A stretch of 8,529 nt of DNA. Origin: Candidatus Uhrbacteria bacterium CG_4_9_14_3_um_filter_36_7. Its GTDB lineage: Bacteria > Patescibacteriota > Patescibacteriia > UBA9934 > GWF2-40-263. The notes beneath the pieces were generated by a model, which saw only the letters and a list, made by a program, of their open reading frames with translations, searched no databases and was not told where the DNA came from. Positions 1 through 5,375 of this stretch are shown piece by piece (position 1 is the first letter of the stretch; every line of letters starts with the position of its first letter). The stretch covers positions 1-8,529 of the forward strand of contig PFWS01000007.1 in assembly GCA_002791255.1 (NCBI GenBank), given 5' to 3'. Position numbers and translations under genes: made by a program.

Positions 1-196
1 GTTTATAAAGATGATCATTCAAACAAAGACACGTACGATTTTAGGAGCCCATTTGATTGGACCACGAGCTGGAGATATAATCCACGAAATAGCTCTTGCA
101 ATTCATTTACAAATAAAAGTTGATGTTTTAGATGAGATGATCCATGCATTTCCAACATATGCAGAGGCAATTACAGAAGCTGCTAGCCGCTTTTAA
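1..196 (+). CDS. FAD/NAD(P)-dependent disulfide-oxidoreductase-family protein, C-terminal fragment (5' end outside window)
   Basis: The reading frame is open from the window edge (first full codon at base 2) to TAA at 194-196, so only about the last 64 residues are seen. They match the dimerisation domain of the pyridine nucleotide-disulfide oxidoreductase family (lipoamide dehydrogenase, glutathione reductase, mercuric reductase). The pattern TILGAHLIGPRAGDIIHEIA is followed by the IHAFPTYAEA block near the C-terminus. In lipoamide dehydrogenase and glutathione reductase the residue just before that Pro-Thr is the catalytic His, paired with a Glu five residues later. Here it is Phe (residue 47 counting from the ATG at base 11), while the Glu (52) is kept. 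This argues against a canonical lipoamide dehydrogenase and for one of the MerA-like or uncharacterised branches. The FAD-binding and redox-cysteine parts lie upstream, so the substrate cannot be stated. Confidence 0.85.
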   Translation, partial: FIKMIIQTKTRTILGAHLIGPRAGDIIHEIALAIHLQIKVDVLDEMIHAFPTYAEAITEAASRF

Positions 197-260
197 ATTT
201 GTTAAGTCCCCAACTTTCTAATTTCTTCTTCTTAATTCCTAATTCTTACTTCTTATTTCT
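197..260. repeat. Pyrimidine-rich low-complexity intergenic spacer
   Basis: The 64-bp gap between the oxidoreductase stop and the methyltransferase start is almost entirely C and T with scattered A. It is built from loosely repeated units of the type TAATTTCTTC, TTAATTCC and TAATTCTTAC. It contains no purine-rich Shine-Dalgarno site, clear promoter or stable hairpin. It looks like decayed tandem repeat or slippage-prone filler. It leaves the downstream gene without a recognisable ribosome binding site. Confidence 0.5.
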
Positions 261-818
261 ATGTCCTTCCTCTTTAGTGCTTTGCTTGTTTTTTTGCTTA
301 TTTTTCAATTTTTCCTTCTTTTTATTCTTTTAGCCATTGTAAGTATTGTTTTTTCTTCCATTGTTTCTGTCCCTTGGGTACCAACACATAGCCGAATTGG
401 TCGACAAATGTTTAAACTTGCTGATTTACAACCAGAAGAAATAGTGGTTGATTTTGGTTGTGGAGATGGATCATTGCTTATTACTGCAGTCAAAGAATTT
501 GGAGCAAAAAGGGGAATAGGCTATGAACAACAGCTATTTGTAAGATGGCTTGGAAAATTACGTGTTCATTTGGCAGGGCTTTCTGGAAAAATAGAAATTC
601 GTAAAGAAAATTTTTTTAAAGTAGAATTTCCTAAAGAAGTTCATGTTGTAGCAAGTTATTTATTTCCAAAAACACAAGCTGACCTTGAACCTTTATTACG
701 TAAAGCCTATCCAAAAGGAACGCGAGTAATCAGCCGAACGTTTACTTATCCAACCCTTGAGCTTATTAAAACAGAAAAAAATTATAAAAATGAGAATCTG
801 TATTTATATAGATTGTAG
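261..818 (+). CDS. Membrane-anchored class I SAM-dependent methyltransferase (FAM173/ATPSCKMT-like)
   Basis: This 185-residue protein begins with a very hydrophobic stretch (about residues 3-35, nearly all L, F, I, V) that should form one long or two short membrane helices. The cytoplasmic methyltransferase core follows. The SAM-binding motif I is VDFGCGDGS (63-71), and the acidic end of strand beta-2 is GYE (87-89). A KENFF segment (116-120) and VASYLFP (130-136) stand where motifs II/III and the catalytic face would be. The pre-motif sequence VPWVPTHSRIGRQMFKLA (37-54) resembles the FAM173 family of small membrane-bound protein-lysine methyltransferases, where a VPxVPT element precedes the SAM site. 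That family link is from memory and the substrate is unknown. ATG 261 is the first start after the upstream stop and keeps the membrane anchor. No Shine-Dalgarno is visible. The next gene starts 16 bp downstream, suggesting co-transcription. Confidence 0.8.
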   Translation: MSFLFSALLVFLLIFQFFLLFILLAIVSIVFSSIVSVPWVPTHSRIGRQMFKLADLQPEEIVVDFGCGDGSLLITAVKEFGAKRGIGYEQQLFVRWLGKLRVHLAGLSGKIEIRKENFFKVEFPKEVHVVASYLFPKTQADLEPLLRKAYPKGTRVISRTFTYPTLELIKTEKNYKNENLYLYRL

Positions 819-833
819 AATAAAATAGATATT

Positions 834-1427
834 ATGGATAAAGAAATTGTTCTAGATATTGAAACACAAAATACTTTTCAGGATGTTGGGGGTTATGATA
901 CATCGAAATTAAAAATTTCAGTTATTGGAATTTATTTTTATGAAACAGATGAATATGTTGCTTATGAAGAATCGGAATTTCCAAAACTTTGGTCGCGTCT
1001 TGAACGCTCAGGACGACTAATTGGTTATAATAGTCGTAGTTTTGATATACCGATTATGAATCATTATTATCCAGGAGATTTGTGTCGTTTTCCTCAGCTT
1101 GATATTTTAGAGAAAATTCAACAAGCTCTTGGTTTTCGTTTAAAATTAGATGATGTGGCTGCTGCAACCATTGGAACTCATAAATCAGGCCATGGTTTAC
1201 AAGCAGTTGAATGGTGGAAACAAGGAGAGATTGAAAAAATTAAGAAGTATTGTCTTGATGATGTAAAAATTACAAAAGCAGTTTATGAATATGGTTTAAA
1301 ACACCATGCTTTAGCTTATGAAGATCGTCTAAGTGGTCGTCGGGCGATCCCTGTTGAATTTCATCCAGAAACACCTGAAGAAACTCATTCTGTACCTGGT
1401 GGAATTAATTTGACCATGCCATTTTAG
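834..1427 (+). CDS. Stand-alone DEDDy 3'-5' exonuclease, RNase H-like (YprB-type) fold
   Basis: This 197-residue protein has the full set of acidic residues of a DEDDy exonuclease: D8 and E10 in LDIET (ExoI), D71 in GYNSRSFDIP (ExoII), and Tyr139/Asp143 in YCLDDVKIT (ExoIII, YxxxD). These bind two metal ions and hydrolyse nucleic acid from the 3' end. The GYNSRSFD form and a conserved LDDVAAATIG segment (105-114) resemble the predicted RNase H-like/YprB family, not the DnaQ proofreading subunit. No polymerase, helicase or HRDC domain is attached, and its length is that of a single domain. Whether it prefers DNA or RNA cannot be read from the sequence. It begins 15 bp after the methyltransferase stop, without an obvious Shine-Dalgarno. 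The last ~25 residues (PVEFHPETPEETHSVPGG...) look like an unstructured tail. Confidence 0.85.
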   Translation: MDKEIVLDIETQNTFQDVGGYDTSKLKISVIGIYFYETDEYVAYEESEFPKLWSRLERSGRLIGYNSRSFDIPIMNHYYPGDLCRFPQLDILEKIQQALGFRLKLDDVAAATIGTHKSGHGLQAVEWWKQGEIEKIKKYCLDDVKITKAVYEYGLKHHALAYEDRLSGRRAIPVEFHPETPEETHSVPGGINLTMPF

Positions 1428-1434
1428 CCTTAAA

Positions 1435-1453
1435 TAGGCCTGGCCTAAATTTT
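1435..1453 (+). terminator. Possible weak terminator after the exonuclease gene
   Basis: TAGGCC (1435-1440) and GGCCTA (1442-1447) form a perfect inverted repeat around a single T, giving a 5-bp GC-rich stem with a 3-nt loop, followed by AATTTT. A longer alternative pairs TTTAGCC (1423-1429) with GGCCTAAA, with one C bulged. The U tract is short and interrupted, so termination would be inefficient. It lies 8 bp after the exonuclease stop codon. Confidence 0.35.
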
Positions 1454-1464
1454 AAAGGAAGTAA

Positions 1465-1521
1465 ATGGATGACAATCATTTTTATAGCTTATTAAAGGTA
1501 AAAAGAAGTGTCGTTTTTTAG
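1465..1521 (+). other. Micro-ORF (18 codons) with strong Shine-Dalgarno, upstream of the nrdJ promoter
   Basis: ATG at 1465 is preceded by AAAGGAAG (1454-1461), the best Shine-Dalgarno match in the window, and runs to TAG at 1519-1521. The peptide would be MDDNHFYSLLKVKRSVVF. It loosely resembles the start of a DnaJ J-domain (the [D/H][Y/F]YxxLGV pattern), but no J-domain continuation or HPD motif follows in any frame. It could be a real small peptide, a relic of a lost gene, or chance. It lies upstream of the predicted nrdJ promoter, so it would not be part of the nrdJ mRNA made from that promoter. Confidence 0.25.
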
Positions 1522-1528
1522 GAAAAAA

Positions 1529-1537
1529 TGTGGATAA
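1529..1537 (-). promoter_or_regulatory. Perfect consensus DnaA box upstream of the nrdJ promoter
   Basis: The plus-strand bases TGTGGATAA are the exact reverse complement of TTATCCACA, the high-affinity DnaA box known from oriC. The site ends 9 bp before the -35 hexamer of the predicted nrdJ promoter, a position from which bound DnaA could affect RNA polymerase. It sits inside a small AT-rich inverted repeat (AATGT 1527-1531, ACATT 1538-1542). It is a single box and not an origin-like cluster. The match is certain; binding is inferred. Confidence 0.5.
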
Positions 1538-1546
1538 ACATTCTTT

Positions 1547-1575
1547 TTGACGCTCGAGTATAGTGGGAGTACACT
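1547..1575 (+). promoter_or_regulatory. Sigma70-type promoter for the nrdJ-adenosyltransferase operon
   Basis: The -35 element TTGACG (1547-1552, 5/6 to consensus) and the -10 element TACACT (1570-1575, 4/6) are separated by exactly 17 bp. Transcription should start near 1581-1583, directly before the first hairpin of the leader. An inverted repeat, TAGTG (1561-1565) and CACTA (1572-1576), covers the -10 region and could be an operator. Confidence 0.6.
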
Positions 1576-1581
1576 AAGGAC

Positions 1582-1644
1582 AAACCACATGGATTTTGTG
1601 GTGGGGGAGAACGATAAATAATCCTCGCGTGGGGGTTGTTTTTT
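1582..1644 (+). promoter_or_regulatory. Candidate structured leader RNA (riboswitch/attenuator-like) of the nrdJ operon
   Basis: From the predicted transcription start the RNA can form a 6-bp stem, ACCACA (1584-1589) with UGUGGU (1597-1602), closing a 7-nt loop UGGAUUU. The loop bases GGAUU (1591-1595) are complementary to AAUCC (1620-1624), giving an H-type pseudoknot with a 17-nt G/A-rich third loop (1603-1619). AAUCC is also the 5' arm of the terminator-like hairpin that follows, so the two folds exclude each other. GUGGGGG occurs twice (1601-1607, 1629-1635), and UCCUC (1622-1626) can pair with either copy. The element does not contain a recognisable B12 box. Adenosylcobalamin, a nucleotide or another dNTP-related signal would be logical ligands, but none is shown by the sequence. 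Confidence 0.5.
1616..1644 (+). terminator. Intrinsic-terminator-like hairpin inside the nrdJ 5' leader
   Basis: AAUAAUCCUC (1617-1626) pairs over 10 bp with GGGGGUUGUU (1631-1640) around a GCGU loop. A1616-U1641 can extend the stem, and a run of six U (1639-1644) follows. Three of the pairs are G-U, so the stem is only moderately stable, which is usual for a switchable terminator. It ends 37 nt before the nrdJ start and downstream of the predicted promoter, so it would act on nrdJ transcription itself and not on the exonuclease gene. Confidence 0.5.
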
Positions 1645-1681
1645 CGTCTCAGGAGTATTTTAATTTGTAGTATTCTTTTTT

Positions 1682-4600
1682 ATGAAACATGAGACAAAAA
1701 TCCAATCAGAGAACACCGCAGAGATAGCTTCTGTTGTACCAGGTAAAGCCATTGAAGCAGTATGGGAATTTGTTACATCCGTAAAAACAGTTGAAAAGCG
1801 TAATCAAAAACAAGAGTGTTTTGAACCACATAAAATTCAATCCTCTCTTTTAAAAACAATGGAAACCGCAGGATTAAAAGATCGTGCATCATTAAGTGTT
1901 CAAATAACTGAACAAGTTATCTCTCGTCTTCAACAATCATTTGATGGTCATACCACTCCTTGTACAAATGATATTCGCGATATAATTATACTTACCTTGA
2001 TTGATCACAATCTTATTCATGTTGCTAAAGATTATAGTTGTTATCGTGTCCGTTTGTTTAAACAAAATCAGCCAGTTCCTCAATATGGAAACGGTCTTTG
2101 CATTGAGCCGTTTTTTTCAAAATCAAAAGAACATCCATTTGAGAAAATACACTGGGAATATCGAGATGCGATTATTACTGATGCAAAGGGAAAAATTGTT
2201 TTTGAACAGAAAAAAGTAGAGGTTCCTTCGTTTTGGTCACAGTCTGCAACAAATATTGCGGTTTCAAAATATTTTCGTGGCAAAGTAGGTGGTCAAGATC
2301 GAGAAATTTCGGTTAAACAACTTATAAGTCGAGTTACTAAAACAATCACTGATTGGGGTCGTTTTGATGGATATTTTCAAACATCACAAGATGCAGACAT
2401 ATTTGAAAATGAACTTACTCATATATTAGTTCATCAAATGGCTTCTTTTAATTCACCTGTATGGTTCAATGTTGGCATCTACGATCACCCACAATGTTCA
2501 GCTTGTTTTATTAATTCTGTACAAGATGACATGCGTTCTATTTTGAATTTAAGTGTAACTGAAGGCATGCTTTTTAAAGGAGGATCTGGGACAGGCACGA
2601 ATATTTCTTCTTTGCGTTCCTCACACGAATATTTAGGTGGTTCAAATGGAAAAGCATCAGGACCTGTTTCATTCATGCGTGGATACGATGCATTTGCAGG
2701 AATTATTAAAAGTGGAGGAAAAACACGTCGAGCCGCAAAAATGGTTATTTTAAATATTGATCATCCAGATATTGAATGGTTTATTCGATGTAAAGCAGAT
2801 GAAGAGAAAAAAGCATGGGCGCTTATGGATGCAGGATATGATGGATCTATTGATGGGGAAGCTTATGCATCTATTGCTTTTCAAAATGCCAACCATACCG
2901 TGCGAGTAACTGATGATTTTATGCGTGCATTTGAAGAAGATAAACCATGGGTAACCCATGAGGTAACTACAGGTAAACCATCTGTAATTTATTCCGCGCG
3001 TGATCTTATGAAAAAAATAGGTGAAGCAGCTTGGCAATGTGGTGATCCTGGTATGCAATACGATACAACCGTCAATGATTGGCATACGTGTAAAGTGTCT
3101 GGGCGTATCCATGCCTCAAATCCATGCAGTGAATTTATGTTTTTGAATGATTCTGCGTGTAACTTAGCATCTGTAAATTTGCTTGCTTGTCGAAAAGATA
3201 AAGATGGAAAAAAGGTATTTGATTTAGAAATTTTTAAAAAAATTAATGAAACCATGATTACAGCCATGGAAATTCTTGTAAGTAATTCTAGTTATCCAAC
3301 ACCCTCTATTGAAAAAAACAGCCTTGATTTTCGACCGCTTGGTATTGGCTATGCTAATCTAGGTGCTTTGCTTATGAGTTGCGGTTTTGCCTATGATTCT
3401 CATGAAGGGCGTCATATGGCAGCAGTTATTACTTCTTTACAGACCGGTTACGCCTATAGACAATCCACAAGAATAGCTAAAACAAAAGGCCCGTTTACGT
3501 ATTTTAAAAAAAATCGATCGAGTTGTCTTGAAGTTCTTGAAAAACATAAACAAGCAACTGAACATTTTTTATCATCAACCGCTATTTCTGCTCAATGGGT
3601 TCAAGAAGCAAAAGATGTTTGGTATCAAGTTATAGAAGACGCCACTCAGTTTGGTATTCGTAATGCCCAGATTTCTTTGCTTGCACCTACAGGCACAATT
3701 GCCTTTCTTATGGATTGTGATACCACGGGTATTGAACCAGATATTGCCTTGGTCAAATATAAATGGTTGGTAGGTGGTGGGCTTATGAAGATTGTAAATC
3801 AAACAGTTCCAGAGGCGCTTCAGGCTCTTGGTTATTCATCTTTGCAAAAACAAGAGATCATGGACTATATTCATGAGAACGATACGATTGAAGGAGCTCC
3901 TCATTTACATGATGAACATTTATCGGTTTTTGATTGTGCGTTTAAAGCAAAAAATGGGAAACGAACGATTCATTATATGGGACACCTTCGAATGATGGCA
4001 GCAGTTCAACCATTCCTTTCTGGAGCTATTAGTAAAACTGTTAACATGCCACATGAAGCTACTCCGGATGATATTATTCGTGTTTATCAAGAAGGGTGGA
4101 AAATGGGCTTAAAAGCTATTGCAGTCTATCGAGATGGATCAAAGCGCCAACAAGTGCTCACTACATCCAAAGAGACAGATCAGTCAAACAAAAAAAATGA
4201 AATACAAAAAGAAAAAACCATTGGGGATAATCGTTCTCAAGCTCGTCAGCCACTACGACGTCGTTTACCAGATGAAAGGCGCTCTATTACTCATAAATTT
4301 ATGGTTGGAAATCACCAGGGATATATTACAGTTGGGCTTTATGATGATGGAAAACCAGGTGAACTATTTATCACTATGTCCAAAGAAGGAACAGTGATTA
4401 GTGGTCTTATGGATTCATTTGCAACCTCTGTTTCTATAGGGCTTCAATACGGTGTGCCTCTTCAGGTGCTTATCAATAAGTTTGTTCATACTCGTTTTGA
4501 ACCTTATGGTTATACTAATAATCCAAAAATTCGTATTGCTAAATCACTTGTTGATTATATTTTCCGTTGGATGGCATTAAAATTTTTAAGTCAAGAGGAG

Positions 4601-4822
4601 CAACATCTTATTGGTATTAATGAAGAAGATTCTGATGTCCACCTTCAACCTTCTTTGTTTAAAACAGATGATATGTTAGAAAAAACACCTACAACCTCCT
4701 CATCTACGACATTTGATAATCAATCAGATGCACCAGCTTGTGGAACATGTGGATCAATCATGGTGCGTAATGGATCTTGCTACAAATGTCTTAATTGTGG
4801 AGCCACTAGTGGATGTTCATAA
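1682..4822 (+). CDS. nrdJ: Adenosylcobalamin-dependent (class II) ribonucleoside-diphosphate reductase
   Basis: This cytoplasmic enzyme reduces ribonucleotides to deoxyribonucleotides using a radical generated from adenosylcobalamin, without oxygen or a second subunit. At 1046 residues it is a full-length long-form NrdJ. An N-terminal ATP-cone (about 35-125, VEKRNQ...FEPHKI) suggests dATP feedback control. The catalytic barrel has redox Cys275 in CSACF, the radical-site cluster N480/C482/E484 in NPCSE, and the partner Cys493 in ACNLASVNL. The 11-residue spacing 482-493 equals that in Thermotoga NrdJ. APTGTIAFLMDCDTTGIEP is the usual late-barrel motif. After a charged linker (~825-860) come RRRLPDERRS and a TSCPD domain (~869-970). 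The end carries a CxxC...CxxC zinc-ribbon (C1020, C1023, C1036, C1039) with extra C1033 and C1045, probably the thiol shuttle. ATG 1682 is the first in-frame start after TAA 1661. An AGGAG lies 26 nt away, too far for a standard ribosome binding site. Confidence 0.97.
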   Translation: MKHETKIQSENTAEIASVVPGKAIEAVWEFVTSVKTVEKRNQKQECFEPHKIQSSLLKTMETAGLKDRASLSVQITEQVISRLQQSFDGHTTPCTNDIRDIIILTLIDHNLIHVAKDYSCYRVRLFKQNQPVPQYGNGLCIEPFFSKSKEHPFEKIHWEYRDAIITDAKGKIVFEQKKVEVPSFWSQSATNIAVSKYFRGKVGGQDREISVKQLISRVTKTITDWGRFDGYFQTSQDADIFENELTHILVHQMASFNSPVWFNVGIYDHPQCSACFINSVQDDMRSILNLSVTEGMLFKGGSGTGTNISSLRSSHEYLGGSNGKASGPVSFMRGYDAFAGIIKSGGKTRRAAKMVILNIDHPDIEWFIRCKADEEKKAWALMDAGYDGSIDGEAYASIAFQNANHTVRVTDDFMRAFEEDKPWVTHEVTTGKPSVIYSARDLMKKIGEAAWQCGDPGMQYDTTVNDWHTCKVSGRIHASNPCSEFMFLNDSACNLASVNLLACRKDKDGKKVFDLEIFKKINETMITAMEILVSNSSYPTPSIEKNSLDFRPLGIGYANLGALLMSCGFAYDSHEGRHMAAVITSLQTGYAYRQSTRIAKTKGPFTYFKKNRSSCLEVLEKHKQATEHFLSSTAISAQWVQEAKDVWYQVIEDATQFGIRNAQISLLAPTGTIAFLMDCDTTGIEPDIALVKYKWLVGGGLMKIVNQTVPEALQALGYSSLQKQEIMDYIHENDTIEGAPHLHDEHLSVFDCAFKAKNGKRTIHYMGHLRMMAAVQPFLSGAISKTVNMPHEATPDDIIRVYQEGWKMGLKAIAVYRDGSKRQQVLTTSKETDQSNKKNEIQKEKTIGDNRSQARQPLRRRLPDERRSITHKFMVGNHQGYITVGLYDDGKPGELFITMSKEGTVISGLMDSFATSVSIGLQYGVPLQVLINKFVHTRFEPYGYTNNPKIRIAKSLVDYIFRWMALKFLSQEEQHLIGINEEDSDVHLQPSLFKTDDMLEKTPTTSSSTTFDNQSDAPACGTCGSIMVRNGSCYKCLNCGATSGCS

Positions 4823-4826
4823 ATTT

Positions 4827-5375
4827 ATGAAGCATCCGCGAGGATTTCTTCATATTTATACAGGTGATGGAAAAGGAAAAACAACCGCTGCACTTGGATT
4901 ATTACTTCGAGCTATTGGAGCTCAAAAGCATGTTGCGGTTGTTTTTTTTGATAAAGGTGGAAAACATTACTGCGAACGAAAAACGATTGAAAATTTTTTA
5001 AATGATTCAGTTGATTTTTTTGTGACTGGACGAGATCGCCGGAATTCTCAAACAGGACTATTTGATTTCTCAATTATTGAAGAAGATAAGCAAGAAGCAA
5101 AAAAAGGTCTTGCAAAAGCAAAACAATTACTAGAAGAAGGATATCACGACCTCGTTATTTTAGATGAATTGAATTCAACAGTGCATCTTGGAATGTTGGA
5201 TGAGAAAGAAGTGCTTTCTATTATAGCTCTAAGACCTTTAGCTATGGAACTTGTTTTAACAGGTCGTCATGCCCCTGATTCTTTTTTATCTAAAGCAGAT
5301 CTTATTACACGAATGCAGTATGAAAAACATTATTTTTATTCAGGTGTTTATGCAAGAGAGGGAATTGATTTTTGA
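4827..5375 (+). CDS. cobA: Cob(I)alamin adenosyltransferase, CobA/BtuR family
   Basis: This cytoplasmic enzyme transfers the 5'-deoxyadenosyl group of ATP to the cobalt of reduced cobalamin, giving adenosylcobalamin. The 182-residue product has the unusual P-loop of this family, TGDGKGKTTAALG (12-24), a Walker B-like LVILDELN in the middle, and the typical end VLTGRHAP...GVYAREGIDF. ATG 4827 is chosen because the product then begins just before the family's conserved GFLHIYTGDGKGKT strand. The open frame runs back to 4713, but that extension would lie inside nrdJ and matches nothing. The start is 4 bp after the nrdJ stop with no Shine-Dalgarno, so translation is probably coupled. Its neighbour needs exactly its product, which fits salvage of imported corrinoid for NrdJ. 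No other B12 genes are in the window. The last 28 bp overlap the 3' end of the opposite-strand gene. Confidence 0.94.
   Translation: MKHPRGFLHIYTGDGKGKTTAALGLLLRAIGAQKHVAVVFFDKGGKHYCERKTIENFLNDSVDFFVTGRDRRNSQTGLFDFSIIEEDKQEAKKGLAKAKQLLEEGYHDLVILDELNSTVHLGMLDEKEVLSIIALRPLAMELVLTGRHAPDSFLSKADLITRMQYEKHYFYSGVYAREGIDF

Noticed and set aside
1551..1586. Pair of NrdR boxes at the nrdJ promoter
   Set aside because: Half-site-like ACACTA and TATAGTG are present, but no 16-bp site has both halves in register and the spacing of a box pair is absent.
1582..1650. Classical cobalamin riboswitch
   Set aside because: No B12-box-like conserved core is visible, and the leader is far too short for the known large cobalamin aptamers.
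2750..3112. Minus-strand ORF of 120 codons inside nrdJ
   Set aside because: It lies fully antisense to conserved catalytic-domain codons of nrdJ. It has no Shine-Dalgarno and no recognisable protein features.
4713..4826. N-terminal extension of the adenosyltransferase into nrdJ
   Set aside because: It overlaps the nrdJ zinc-ribbon codons in another frame, and the conserved product begins at ATG 4827.
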